Assembly (NCBI RefSeq): GCF_014192015.1
Contig: NZ_JACHXJ010000010.1
Location: 1-63,951 of the forward strand
Reading direction: 5' to 3'
Length of the DNA stretch: 63,951 nt
Origin: Paenibacillus rhizosphaerae
GTDB taxonomy: Bacteria > Bacillota > Bacilli > Paenibacillales > Paenibacillaceae
Below are positions 15,309-23,179 of this stretch, piece by piece; within the stretch, counting starts at the first letter, position 1; the number at the start of each line of letters is the position of its first letter. A program made the position numbers and the translations under genes. The notes under the pieces were generated by a model. That model saw nothing but the letters and a program-made list of their open reading frames with translations, did not search any database and was not told the DNA's origin.

Positions 15309-16195
15309 ACGGCATGGACGACATCGCCACACCAAGGCGAACCAAAGAAATTATTCAGCGCCACGGCTTTTCGTTCAAGAAGAGTCTGGGGCAAAATTTT
15401 TTGATTGACCAAAATATTTTAAATAAAATCGTGGACGCGGCTGGGCTCGATTCCACCAAGGGAGCCTTGGAGATCGGCCCTGGCATCGGCGCCCTGACCG
15501 AGAAGCTGGCCCAGCAGGCGGGGGCCGTAACGGCAGTCGAGATCGACCAGAGGCTGATTCCGATCCTGGAGGAGGTTCTCGCCCCTTATCCCGGCGTAAA
15601 AGTTCACCATGGAGACGTGCTGAAGACGGATCTCGCTGCGCTGTTTAAGAGCAACTTTGCCGGTGTATCCAAAGTCAGCGTTGTGGCGAATCTTCCGTAC
15701 TATGTGACGACGCCGATCCTGATGAAGCTGCTGGAGGAGCGGCTGCCGTTGGAGAACATCGTCGTGATGATCCAGAAAGAGGTGGCGGACCGGATGGCCG
15801 CCCGGCCGGGCACGAAGGACTACGGCAGCCTGAGCATCGCCGTGCAGTATTACAGCGTTCCGGAGCTGGTTTGTATCGTGCCGAAGACGGTATTCATCCC
15901 GCAGCCGAACGTGGAATCGGCGGTGATCCGTCTGGCGGTGCGAGAACAGCCGCCGGTTGCGGTGGACGATGAGCGGCATTTCTTCGAAGTGGTACAAGCT
16001 TCGTTCGCTCAGCGGCGGAAGACGATCTCGAACAATTTGAAGAGCCGTTTCTTCCCCAAAGAGGGGCGGGAGCGTCTGGATCAGCTGCTGCAGGAAGCGG
16101 GAATCGATCCATCCCGCCGCGGCGAGACGCTCAGCATTGAGGAATATGCCGTGCTCAGCAACCTGCTGCGGAAGGAAGGCATCGGCTTAAATTAA
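15305..16195 (+). CDS. rsmA: 16S rRNA (A1518/A1519-N6,N6)-dimethyltransferase
   Basis: 296 residues (KsgA). The start GTG 15305 overlaps the rnmV stop and follows AAGGAGG by 9 nt. KSLGQNFLID (about 27-36), SAM motif LEIGPGIGALTE (55-66) and the catalytic NLPYYV are all present. It dimethylates two adjacent adenines in helix 45 late in 30S assembly. The rnmV-ksgA pair is conserved in Bacilli. Confidence 0.97.
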   Translation: MNGMDDIATPRRTKEIIQRHGFSFKKSLGQNFLIDQNILNKIVDAAGLDSTKGALEIGPGIGALTEKLAQQAGAVTAVEIDQRLIPILEEVLAPYPGVKVHHGDVLKTDLAALFKSNFAGVSKVSVVANLPYYVTTPILMKLLEERLPLENIVVMIQKEVADRMAARPGTKDYGSLSIAVQYYSVPELVCIVPKTVFIPQPNVESAVIRLAVREQPPVAVDDERHFFEVVQASFAQRRKTISNNLKSRFFPKEGRERLDQLLQEAGIDPSRRGETLSIEEYAVLSNLLRKEGIGLN

Positions 16196-16251
16196 ACAAA
16201 AGATGAACCAATAGGGGGATTCGCCCATACCATGGGGTAGGGGTGATGTTC

Positions 16252-17151
16252 ATGAATATTGGAGACCTGGTCGTGCGCAGATCCTACGGCGGCGATATCG
16301 CGTTCCGCGTTGAGGATTTGCGCAGGGAAGAGGCGGTGATTAAGGGAACGGAGTTCAGACTTCTGGCGGATTCTCCGCTCGATGATCTGGTAAGAGTCCC
16401 TTATGCGCCGGTAAGTGAAAAAACCGAAAAAGCAAATATTAGGGCAAACGAGTCACTCAGTTTGCTGAAACGTCACCGTCAGGAGCAGACCCAGCGGAAT
16501 CAGGCCACCTTGAGCGGAAGCGGGGAATGGGGAACAGCTGAGCCGGCTTATTTCGAAGTCCCCGGGAAGGTGCTTCATCTGGATGGAGATCCTAATTATT
16601 TGAAGAAGAGCCTGAACCTGTATGAGCAGCTTCGGGTTCCGGCCGATGGCCATTATGTGAATGAGGCGGGGATGGCGGACGCCCTGTACCGGCTGCTGCC
16701 GCGGGTCCGGCCGGATATTGTGGTGATCACGGGTCATGACGGCGTGCTGAAGCATCGCCAGAATCATGATTTGTACAGCTTGAACAGCTATAAAAATTCG
16801 CAAAACTTCGTCAGGGCGATTCAGGTGGCGCGCCAGTTCGAGCGCCATTACGATCAGCTGACGATTATCGCCGGCGCATGCCAGTCGCACTTTGAGGCGC
16901 TGCTGCAGGCCGGAGCCAATTTTGCCAGCTCCCCGGGGCGCATCTTGATTCATGCCCTGGATCCGGTCTACGTTGCCGCCAAGGCTTCCTTTACATCGGT
17001 GAGAGATACGATCAACATGACGGATGTGCTTCACAATACGATCAGCGGGACGCAGGGCGTCGGGGGCATTGAAACCCGCGGAAGCTACCGGATCGGCCTG
17101 CCCCGGCTGAACGACTTAACCAAGCTTAAAGTGACGCCGTCGGCCATTTAG
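16252..17151 (+). CDS. yabG: Sporulation-specific protease YabG
   Basis: 299 residues from ATG 16252 (AGGGGTGA five nt upstream; GTG 16243 and ATG 16246 are in-frame alternatives). The family pattern begins IGDLVVRRSYGGDIAFRV. It includes VVITGHDG, the IAGACQSHFEALL segment and SSPGRILIHALDPVYVA. YabG is a cysteine-type protease that processes coat proteins (SpoIVA, SafA and others) in late sporulation; B. subtilis yabG is SigK-dependent. The conserved His and Cys above are plausible active-site residues, which is my inference. Confidence 0.93.
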   Translation: MNIGDLVVRRSYGGDIAFRVEDLRREEAVIKGTEFRLLADSPLDDLVRVPYAPVSEKTEKANIRANESLSLLKRHRQEQTQRNQATLSGSGEWGTAEPAYFEVPGKVLHLDGDPNYLKKSLNLYEQLRVPADGHYVNEAGMADALYRLLPRVRPDIVVITGHDGVLKHRQNHDLYSLNSYKNSQNFVRAIQVARQFERHYDQLTIIAGACQSHFEALLQAGANFASSPGRILIHALDPVYVAAKASFTSVRDTINMTDVLHNTISGTQGVGGIETRGSYRIGLPRLNDLTKLKVTPSAI

Positions 17152-17211
17152 CGCGGTTGAGAAAAGCTGTGGCATGCTACTTAAACTGACAGCATAAACG
17201 AGGAATGCAGG

Positions 17212-17244
17212 AACCGTAATCTGCCGGCGGATTGCGGTTTTTTG
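17212..17244 (+). terminator. yabG terminator
   Basis: A ten-bp stem AACCGTAATC/GATTGCGGTT (one G-U) with an 8-nt loop and six T. Confidence 0.9.
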
Positions 17245-17295
17245 TTGTTTTCCGGGTGTAAGCGGAAATGCGCTGAGGTTCCGAAAAAAAATTCG

Positions 17296-17325
17296 TTGAC
17301 AACATAAAATTGATGCTGATATAAT
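17296..17325 (+). promoter_or_regulatory. veg promoter P1 (SigA)
   Basis: TTGACA, an 18-bp spacer and TATAAT: both hexamers consensus. Confidence 0.88.
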
Positions 17326-17337
17326 TATTATTTTGAT

Positions 17338-17366
17338 TTGACAAAAATCTCTTTTCGAGTTATAAT
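17338..17366 (+). promoter_or_regulatory. veg promoter P2 (SigA)
   Basis: TTGACA (17338-17343), a 17-bp spacer and TATAAT (17361-17366), a fully consensus SigA promoter 13 bp downstream of P1. B. subtilis veg is likewise driven by one of the strongest vegetative promoters known. Confidence 0.93.
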
Positions 17367-17393
17367 GGACAAGGAAAGAGGTGGTCGTCGACA

Positions 17394-17669
17394 ATGGCTA
17401 AAAATACGCTGTTGGAAATCAAACGCAATCTCGAAGCTCACGTGGGTCAGAAGATCTCGCTTCGGGCTAACGGTGGTCGTCGCAAGACCGTCGAGCGTAC
17501 TGGTGTTTTGGAAGAAACGTACCCATCTGTTTTTATTGTGAAATTGGATCAAGAGCATCAAACCTTTAAACGTGTTTCATACAGCTATGCCGATATTCTT
17601 ACGGAATCCGTGGAGGTTATTATCTGCGATGATACTACCGGCACCCGGATCGAGTTGGAGAAAGCGTAA
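17394..17669 (+). CDS. veg: Veg protein
   Basis: 91 residues. The compact all-beta family signature is clear: an N-terminal LLEIKRNLEAHVGQ, then KISLRANGGRRKTVERTGVLEETYPSVFIVKLD. In B. subtilis Veg stimulates biofilm matrix gene expression (through SinR) and has been linked to spore outgrowth; the mechanism is not settled. Two tandem consensus promoters and a perfect terminator make it a strongly expressed single-gene unit. Confidence 0.96.
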   Translation: MAKNTLLEIKRNLEAHVGQKISLRANGGRRKTVERTGVLEETYPSVFIVKLDQEHQTFKRVSYSYADILTESVEVIICDDTTGTRIELEKA

Positions 17670-17679
17670 CTTTAATGAC

Positions 17680-17710
17680 AAAGCAGCCCTCCTGATGGAG
17701 GGCTGCTTTT
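17680..17710 (+). terminator. veg terminator
   Basis: A perfect 13-bp stem AAAGCAGCCCTCC/GGAGGGCTGCTTT with a TGAT loop, ending in four T. Confidence 0.94.
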
Positions 17711-17728
17711 AGTTGGTAAGGGAATAGG

Positions 17729-17758
17729 GAATGAGGAATGTTCGTGAGCGGGATAATA
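17729..17758 (+). promoter_or_regulatory. SigG-type promoter of sspF
   Basis: GAATG (17729-17733, fits GHATR), an 18-bp spacer and GATAATA (17752-17758, six of seven to CATAHTA). B. subtilis sspF is transcribed by forespore SigG. Confidence 0.55.
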
Positions 17759-17803
17759 CTTATGGCAGCAGCCTAATTCCGATGGAACCAAAGGAGGATG
17801 TTC

Positions 17804-17983
17804 ATGAGCCGCAGACGCCGCAGTGTCATGTCGGATGAGCTGAAGAATGAGCTGGCAAAGGATTTGGGATTTTACGAAACCGTCCAGCAGGAAGGCTGGG
17901 GAGGTATTAAGGCCAAGGATGCGGGCAACATGGTAAAAAGAGCGATCCAGCTTGCCGAACAGGCCGCCGCACGTAAATCCTAA
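17804..17983 (+). CDS. sspF: Small acid-soluble spore protein SspF
   Basis: 59 residues from ATG 17804, 6 nt after AAAGGAGG; ATG 17798 overlaps the ribosome binding site. The alpha/beta-type SASP signature is visible: MSDELKNELAKDLGFYETV and WGGIKAKDAGNMVKRAI, very close to B. subtilis SspF. These proteins saturate spore DNA and protect it. It has its own SigG-like promoter and terminator. Confidence 0.96.
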   Translation: MSRRRRSVMSDELKNELAKDLGFYETVQQEGWGGIKAKDAGNMVKRAIQLAEQAAARKS

Positions 17984-18002
17984 TTCACACCAGCAATGCC
18001 GG

Positions 18003-18036
18003 CGGAGGCCTCCCAAGTGGGAGGTTCTCCGTTTTT
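18003..18036 (+). terminator. sspF terminator
   Basis: A GC-rich stem CGGAGGCCTCCC/GGGAGGTTCTCCG (small internal mismatch), AAGT loop and five T. Confidence 0.9.
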
Positions 18037-18077
18037 GAGTTGGAGGTAGTGTCTGCTCCACCCTCTGTAAACGGAAA

Positions 18078-18106
18078 ATGACTTGACTGGTTCAGTTTGA
18101 TATAAT
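18078..18106 (+). promoter_or_regulatory. SigA promoter of ispE
   Basis: ATGACT (18078-18083), a 17-bp spacer and TATAAT (18101-18106). It predicts a start near 18113 and a leader of about 130 nt carrying the repeats listed next. Confidence 0.65.
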
Positions 18107-18125
18107 GATTTGAAGTTGCAGATCT

Positions 18126-18214
18126 CTGGATTGAGCCCAAGAGAAAAAATGCTTGAGGTTCATTCCAGATTTCGGATTGAGCCCAAGGATTCGAAGCGGC
18201 TTGTGTCAATCCAG
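18126..18214 (+). repeat. Direct repeats and competing stems in the ispE leader
   Basis: GGATTGAGCCCAAG occurs exactly twice (18128-18141 and 18174-18187), 46 bp apart. A downstream TCAATCCAG (18206-18214) pairs perfectly with CTGGATTGA at the first copy (9 bp) or with GGATTGA of the second (7 bp). The two stems are mutually exclusive and end about 12 nt before the ispE ribosome binding site. Confidence 0.6.
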
Positions 18215-18245
18215 ATAGAGGGAATCTTGAGGGTGGGTGAACGCC

Positions 18246-19100
18246 TTGAAAATTTACGAAAAAGCACCGGCTAAAATTAATTTGATGCTGGATGTATTAC
18301 ATAAACGGCCAGACGGGTACCATGAGGTCGAAATGGTTATGACGATGGTCGACCTGGCGGACCGGCTGGAGATGTCGGCTTTGCCCCGGGACACGATTAT
18401 TATTTCAAGCCAGGCGGGATACATCCCGCTGGATGAGAAGAATTTGGCGTTTCAGGCCGCAAGGCTGATTAAGGACCGGTACGACGTCAAGAGCGGGGTA
18501 CATATCCATCTGGATAAGAAAATCCCCGTAGCAGCAGGTCTGGCTGGAGGAAGCAGCGACGCTGCTGCCACCTTGCGTGGTCTGAACCGGCTGTGGAATC
18601 TGAACATACCGGTAGAGGAGCTGCAGAAGCTGGGCGCAGAGCTCGGATCGGATGTTCCGTTCTGCGTGACTGGAGGCACCGCACTGGCTACCGGGCGGGG
18701 GGAAAAGCTGACGCCTGTGGCGAACCCGCTGCAGTGCTGGGTGATTTTGGCCAAACCGCCGATTAACGTGTCGACCGCGGAGGTCTACGGCAAGTTCCGA
18801 GCGGCACAGATTAAGGAGCATCCGTCAGCCCAAGGAATGATCAGTGCGATCGAAGCGGGAGACTTCCATGGCGTATGCAGCCGCCTGGGTAACGTGCTGG
18901 AGGATGTGACGTTGAGGCTGCATCCCGAAGTGCAGCAGCTGAAGGAAGGGATGCTGCGTCTCGGCGCGGACGGGGCCTTAATGTCGGGCAGCGGGCCGAC
19001 CGTATTCGGCCTGGTGTACAAGGAATCGAAGGTGGCACGAATCTATAACGGGCTGCGGGGCTTTTGCAAAGAAGTGTATGCGGTGCGCCTATTGACCTAA
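18246..19100 (+). CDS. ispE: 4-diphosphocytidyl-2-C-methyl-D-erythritol kinase
   Basis: 284 residues from TTG 18246, which matches the conserved N-terminus (EKAPAKINL with catalytic Lys10); GTG 18237 is in frame but lies inside the GGGTGG ribosome binding site. GHMP kinase with the ATP loop PVAAGLAGGSSDAAATLRG (about 94-112), split by the glycine turn, and GSDVPFCVTGG carrying the catalytic Asp. Fourth step of the MEP isoprenoid pathway, feeding undecaprenyl phosphate and menaquinone. Confidence 0.96.
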   Translation: MKIYEKAPAKINLMLDVLHKRPDGYHEVEMVMTMVDLADRLEMSALPRDTIIISSQAGYIPLDEKNLAFQAARLIKDRYDVKSGVHIHLDKKIPVAAGLAGGSSDAAATLRGLNRLWNLNIPVEELQKLGAELGSDVPFCVTGGTALATGRGEKLTPVANPLQCWVILAKPPINVSTAEVYGKFRAAQIKEHPSAQGMISAIEAGDFHGVCSRLGNVLEDVTLRLHPEVQQLKEGMLRLGADGALMSGSGPTVFGLVYKESKVARIYNGLRGFCKEVYAVRLLT

Positions 19101-19114
19101 CTTCGCCAACCATG

Positions 19115-19155
19115 TTGTACATATCCGTACAAAAATGATATATTCTTACTATAAT
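19115..19155 (+). promoter_or_regulatory. purR promoter region with palindrome
   Basis: TTGTAC (19115-19120), an 18-bp spacer and TATATT (19139-19144) form a SigA promoter; a TATAAT lies at 19150-19155. TTGTAC-6 nt-GTACAA (19115-19132) is a perfect inverted repeat overlapping the -35 and may be an operator. It is only a partial match to the B. subtilis PurBox. Confidence 0.5.
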
Positions 19156-19220
19156 ATTCGGATTTTCTAGGTAATTTTGCTTTGGATTCCGATGAATACA
19201 GCGATAGCGAGGAGTATTTC

Positions 19221-20051
19221 GTGAAAAAATTAAAGCGAAGCGCGCGTTTGGTGGAGATGACGCAGTATCTTTTGTCCAGACCGCATACATTGATCCCGCT
19301 CACCACATTTGCCGATAGATACGGAGCCGCCAAGTCCTCAATCAGCGAAGATTTGGTCATTATCAAGGAAGTGTTTGAGGAGGAAGGCATCGGGGACCTG
19401 CTGACGCTGGCCGGGGCTGCGGGAGGCGTGAAATATATTCCAAAAATGCCGAAGGAGCAGGCGCTGGTGTTTGCGAACGATCTTTGTTCCCAGCTTCAGC
19501 AGAAGGATCGGATTCTGCCCGGAGGGTATTTGTACATGTCCGACTTGCTGGGACAGCCTTCACTTATGAACGAGGCGGGAAAGATTTTTGCCACTGCCTT
19601 CTCAGGCAAGGAAATCGACGTGGTCATGACCGTGGAGACCAAGGGGATTCCGCTGGCTTATGCCACCGGGGCCCAGTTGAACCTGCCGGTTGTTCTCGTG
19701 CGCCGGGACCATCAGGTGACGGAAGGTTCTGCCGTGAGCATCAATTACGTGTCGGGCTCGCATAAGAGCATCCACACAATGTCCCTTTCGCGGCGGGCGC
19801 TGAAGGAAAAGTCACGCGTCCTGATCGTGGACGATTTCATGAAAGCGGGCGGCACCATCCAGGGTATGGTAGATTTGCTGGCCGAATTTGATGCCGAGGT
19901 CGCAGGGGTAGGCGTATTGGTCGAGTCGGGAGCGGTGGAATCGGAGGAGCGGCTCCTGCACGATTATGTGTCCCTGGCGACGCTGACGGCGGTCGATCCA
20001 AAGACGAAGGAAATATTTGTGAGCCCGGGGAATTATTTTGACCCATCTTAA
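19221..20051 (+). CDS. purR: Purine operon repressor PurR
   Basis: 276 residues from GTG 19221 (GCGAGGAG 7 nt upstream), which gives the B. subtilis-like N-terminus; the frame extends upstream to 19182 without a ribosome binding site. It has an N-terminal winged helix (residues 1-75, with RYGAAKSSISEDL as the recognition helix) and a C-terminal phosphoribosyltransferase-like domain. The PRPP-binding motif VLIVDDFMKAGGT is present. PurR represses purine genes when PRPP is low. B. subtilis yabJ, normally next, is absent and spoVG follows directly. Confidence 0.96.
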   Translation: MKKLKRSARLVEMTQYLLSRPHTLIPLTTFADRYGAAKSSISEDLVIIKEVFEEEGIGDLLTLAGAAGGVKYIPKMPKEQALVFANDLCSQLQQKDRILPGGYLYMSDLLGQPSLMNEAGKIFATAFSGKEIDVVMTVETKGIPLAYATGAQLNLPVVLVRRDHQVTEGSAVSINYVSGSHKSIHTMSLSRRALKEKSRVLIVDDFMKAGGTIQGMVDLLAEFDAEVAGVGVLVESGAVESEERLLHDYVSLATLTAVDPKTKEIFVSPGNYFDPS

Positions 20052-20073
20052 CGTCGAAGAGGCCTGCGGATTT

Positions 20074-20120
20074 TGTCGATAAAAATATTTTATCGGCGAA
20101 TAGTTCCGAAGTCTGTCGAC
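20074..20120. promoter_or_regulatory. AT-rich palindrome and Spo0A-like boxes upstream of spoVG
   Basis: CGATAAAA-ATA-TTTTATCG (20077-20095) is a perfect inverted repeat with an AT-rich core. TGTCGAT (20074-20080) and TGTCGAC (20114-20120) match the Spo0A box at six of seven positions. In B. subtilis an AT-rich box upstream of spoVG is bound by AbrB; a similar role here is inference. Confidence 0.4.
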
Positions 20121-20175
20121 ACTCACATTCTTATAAAAAAATTCCTGATTTTAGGACATTTTGTTAACTTAAAAA

Positions 20176-20203
20176 AGAGGATTTCGTGCATGCAGTGTGG
20201 AAT
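20176..20203 (+). promoter_or_regulatory. SigH promoter of spoVG
   Basis: AGAGGATTT (20176-20184, fits RnAGGAWWW), 12 bp, then GTGGAAT (20197-20203, fits RNNGAAT). This matches the SigH consensus in both boxes and spacing. B. subtilis spoVG is a classic SigH-dependent gene. Confidence 0.85.
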
Positions 20204-20245
20204 TATACACCAAGTCTCTGATGGAAAAAGGTGGTGAACACACAC

Positions 20246-20530
20246 ATGCAAATTACGGATGTCAGACTCCGCCGCGTTAACTCCGAGGGGAGAATGAAGG
20301 CAATCGCATCCATTACCATTGATAACGAATTTGTTGTTCATGACATTCGGGTCATCGATGGAAATAATGGAATGTTCGTTGCTATGCCGAGCAAACGCAC
20401 TCCGGATGGAGAATTCCGCGACATTGCCCACCCAATCTCTTCCGGTACCCGGGAGAAGATTCAAACGGCCGTCCTGGCGGAATATGAACGCGCTGCCAGT
20501 GAAGAAGAAGTGATCGAGGAAGGCGCTTAA
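20246..20530 (+). CDS. spoVG: SpoVG, septation/RNA-binding regulator
   Basis: 94 residues from ATG 20246, 8 nt after AAAGGTGGTGA. The family signature MQITDVRLRRVNSEGRMKAIASITID and FVAMPSKRTPDGEFRDIAHPI is essentially invariant. SpoVG is a small nucleic-acid-binding protein affecting sporulation septum formation, cortex synthesis and, in other Firmicutes, virulence regulation. It is driven by its own SigH promoter and closed by a terminator. Confidence 0.98.
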   Translation: MQITDVRLRRVNSEGRMKAIASITIDNEFVVHDIRVIDGNNGMFVAMPSKRTPDGEFRDIAHPISSGTREKIQTAVLAEYERAASEEEVIEEGA

Positions 20531-20555
20531 GTTTACAATTGGGGTTCAAGGAAAG

Positions 20556-20587
20556 GAGAGCCAGGACTATGGCTCTCTTTTCTTTTT
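20556..20587 (+). terminator. spoVG terminator
   Basis: Stem GAGAGCC/GGCTCTC with an 8-nt loop and TTTTCTTTTT. Confidence 0.9.
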
Positions 20588-20644
20588 GCTTATAATACGA
20601 TATATTCAGTATTGAGCGAGTTCTAGAGTAGGAGGTCAAGATCC

Positions 20645-22045
20645 TTGAAAAGAATGGCGATTGTTCTTGCCGCAGGGCAGGGAAAACGAATGAAATCCAA
20701 ACTATACAAAGTGCTTCATCCCGTCTGTGGCAAACCGATGGTTGGGCACGTGGTGGATACCGTCAAACAGGTGAACTGCGAACGGAGCATTGTCATCGTT
20801 GGCCACGGGGCAGAGGCTGTCCAATCTTATCTGGGTGAGGCCGCTGAATACGTGCTGCAAGAGCAGCAGCTTGGTACAGGCCATGCCGTAAAGCAGGCCA
20901 AAGCTTTACTGGGCTCGGAAGAAGGCTCGACCATTGTCATTTGCGGCGATACTCCGCTAGTTACGGCCGAGACACTGCAGGGACTGACGCAGCTGCATGA
21001 AAGCAACAACGCTGCCGCCACCGTACTGGTTGCCTACATGGACCAGCCGCAGGGTTACGGGCGCGTGATCCGGAGCGAGGACGGAAGCGTACTACGTATC
21101 GTTGAACAGAAGGACTGCACGCCGGAAGAGGATGCGGTTCGTGAAATCAATACAGGCACTTATGTTTTTGATAATGCGAAATTGTTTGCCGCTTTGGAGA
21201 AGGTAACGAACAACAACGTCCAGCAGGAATATTATTTAACGGACGTGATCGGGATTCTTGTAGGCGAGGGAGAAACCGTTCTCGGTTATGTGACCGACGA
21301 CTACGCGGAGTCGATCGGCGTTAATGACCGCCGCGCACTTTCAGAGGCTGAAGGATTAATGCGGGAACGCATTAATATCCGCCATATGCTGAACGGCGTC
21401 ACAATCATTGATCCCGCTTCGACGTATATCGGCGCAGACGTGACCATTGGGGCCGACTCCGTGATTTATCCCGGCACAGTACTCAAGGGAAAAACCGTCA
21501 TTGGCGAAGATTGCGTAATCGGTCCGCAGAGCGAAATCAGCGATTCCGTGATCGGCGACGGCGTGAACATCAAGCATTCGGTGCTGGATCAGGCTGAAGT
21601 GGGTTCAAGAACATCGGTAGGCCCGTTTGCATACCTGCGTCCGAAATCCAAGCTTGGGGAAGACGTGAAGATCGGCGATTTTGTGGAAGTGAAAAATGCA
21701 ACGATCGATAACGGCTCCAAAGTATCGCATCTAAGCTATGTCGGCGATGCGACGGTGGGCAAAAACGTCAATGTCGGCTGCGGTGCGATAACGGTCAACT
21801 ACGATGGGTATAATAAGTTTATGACTGAAATTGAAGATGATGCTTTTATCGGCAGCAATGTGAACTTGGTAGCTCCGTTGAAGGTGGGCAAAGGAGCCTA
21901 CGTGGTCGCGGGCTCGACGATTACCCAATCGGTTCCCGAGAATGACCTGGCCATCGCCAGAAAACGCCAGGAGAATAAACCGGGATATGCCGAGAAAATC
22001 CGCTCCAAGGCCAAAGCCAAGAAGGAAAGCAAGCAGCAGGTATAA
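20645..22045 (+). CDS. glmU: Bifunctional GlmU: GlcNAc-1-P uridyltransferase / GlcN-1-P acetyltransferase
   Basis: 466 residues. The N-terminal pyrophosphorylase domain has LAAGQGKRMKSKLYKVLHPV (split after the catalytic Arg), followed by CGDTPL and QQEYYLTD. The C-terminal left-handed beta-helix (from about residue 250) has hexapeptide repeats and the catalytic KNATIDNGSKVSHLSYVGD segment. It makes UDP-GlcNAc for peptidoglycan and teichoic acids. Start TTG 20645 is 8 nt after AGGAGGT. A GC hairpin without a T-tract (CTCCCC/GGGGAG, 22054-22074) separates it from prs. Confidence 0.97.
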   Translation: MKRMAIVLAAGQGKRMKSKLYKVLHPVCGKPMVGHVVDTVKQVNCERSIVIVGHGAEAVQSYLGEAAEYVLQEQQLGTGHAVKQAKALLGSEEGSTIVICGDTPLVTAETLQGLTQLHESNNAAATVLVAYMDQPQGYGRVIRSEDGSVLRIVEQKDCTPEEDAVREINTGTYVFDNAKLFAALEKVTNNNVQQEYYLTDVIGILVGEGETVLGYVTDDYAESIGVNDRRALSEAEGLMRERINIRHMLNGVTIIDPASTYIGADVTIGADSVIYPGTVLKGKTVIGEDCVIGPQSEISDSVIGDGVNIKHSVLDQAEVGSRTSVGPFAYLRPKSKLGEDVKIGDFVEVKNATIDNGSKVSHLSYVGDATVGKNVNVGCGAITVNYDGYNKFMTEIEDDAFIGSNVNLVAPLKVGKGAYVVAGSTITQSVPENDLAIARKRQENKPGYAEKIRSKAKAKKESKQQV

Positions 22046-22149
22046 ACGTAAAGCTCCCCCGTCTTATCGGGGAGTGTGAGATACATGGTTTCAAGCGGCA
22101 TGGAGGCAGGCCAGAATTTCAATGAACCAGCACGGAGGGTTTTAATTCT

Positions 22150-23103
22150 ATGACTTATTGTGATTCGAAGTTAAAAATATTTACATGCAATTCTAATCCG
22201 AAGCTCGCACAGCAAATTGCGGATTATATCGGCATCCCCATGGGGGATTCGCATACGACCAGCTTCAGCGATGGTGAGATTCAGGTAAAATTATCGGAGA
22301 GCGTTCGCGGCTGCCACGTTTACGTCGTGCAGTCGACATGCGGTCCGGTAAATGACAATCTCATGGAACTGCTGATCATGGTCGATGCGCTGAAGCGTGC
22401 TTCTGCGAAGAGCATTAACGTCGTAATCCCTTATTATGGGTATGCGCGTCAAGACCGTAAGGCCCGTTCCCGTGACCCGATTACCGCTAAGCTGGTTGCG
22501 AATCTGATTGAAAAGGCGGGTGCCCACCGTGTCATCACGATGGACCTGCATGCGATGCAGATTCAAGGCTTCTTCGACATTCCGGTTGATCATCTGCTTG
22601 GGGTGCCGATTCTGGCCCAGTATTTCCGTTCCAAGCAAATCGAGAATCCGGTTGTTGTGTCTCCTGACCACGGTGGTGTGGTTCGTGCCAGAAAACTGGC
22701 TGATTTCCTGAATGCCCCGCTGGCCATCATTGATAAACGCCGTCCGGAACCGAACGTAAGTGAAGTTATGAACATCATCGGTCATATCGAAGGCAAAACG
22801 GCCATTTTGATCGACGACATCATCGACACGGCCGGCACGATCGTGCTTGGGGCCAATGCCCTGATGGAAGGTGGCGTCAAGGAAGTGTACGCTTGCTGTA
22901 CGCATCCCGTCTTCTCCGGTCCGGCGATGGAACGCCTGGAGAATTCTCCGCTTAGCGAAGTCATCGTGACGGACACGATTCCGATTATGCATCCGGAGCC
23001 GAGCAAGAAGATCAAAGTCTTGTCGGTAGCTCCGTTGATGGGTGAAGCCATCATCCGCGTGCATGAGGAATTGTCCATCAGCAAGCTGTTCGAAATCGAA
23101 TAA
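22150..23103 (+). CDS. prs: Ribose-phosphate pyrophosphokinase
   Basis: 317 residues, class I PRPP synthetase. The flexible-loop KARSRDPITAKLVANL, DLHAMQIQGFFDIPVDHL and PRPP motif ILIDDIIDTAGTI are all intact. It makes PRPP from ribose-5-phosphate and ATP for purine, pyrimidine, histidine, tryptophan and NAD synthesis; in this window PurR, Hpt and NadC all sense or use PRPP. The ribosome binding site GGAGGG lies 11 nt upstream. Confidence 0.98.
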   Translation: MTYCDSKLKIFTCNSNPKLAQQIADYIGIPMGDSHTTSFSDGEIQVKLSESVRGCHVYVVQSTCGPVNDNLMELLIMVDALKRASAKSINVVIPYYGYARQDRKARSRDPITAKLVANLIEKAGAHRVITMDLHAMQIQGFFDIPVDHLLGVPILAQYFRSKQIENPVVVSPDHGGVVRARKLADFLNAPLAIIDKRRPEPNVSEVMNIIGHIEGKTAILIDDIIDTAGTIVLGANALMEGGVKEVYACCTHPVFSGPAMERLENSPLSEVIVTDTIPIMHPEPSKKIKVLSVAPLMGEAIIRVHEELSISKLFEIE

Positions 23104-23127
23104 GGCAAGGGCAGGTATATGCAAAGA

Positions 23128-23165
23128 GAGGGTTATGTTTCCTGGCTCCAGGAAATATAACCCTT
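23128..23165. other. Long hairpin between prs and the convergent small gene
   Basis: About 17 bp of nearly perfect stem (GAGGGTTAT..TTTCCTG pairing with CAGGAAA..ATAACCCTT) with a 4-nt loop. There is no T-tract on either strand. It may act as a bidirectional terminator or an mRNA 3'-end stabiliser for the convergent genes. Confidence 0.6.
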
Positions 23166-23179
23166 CTCGCGCATGCTCT

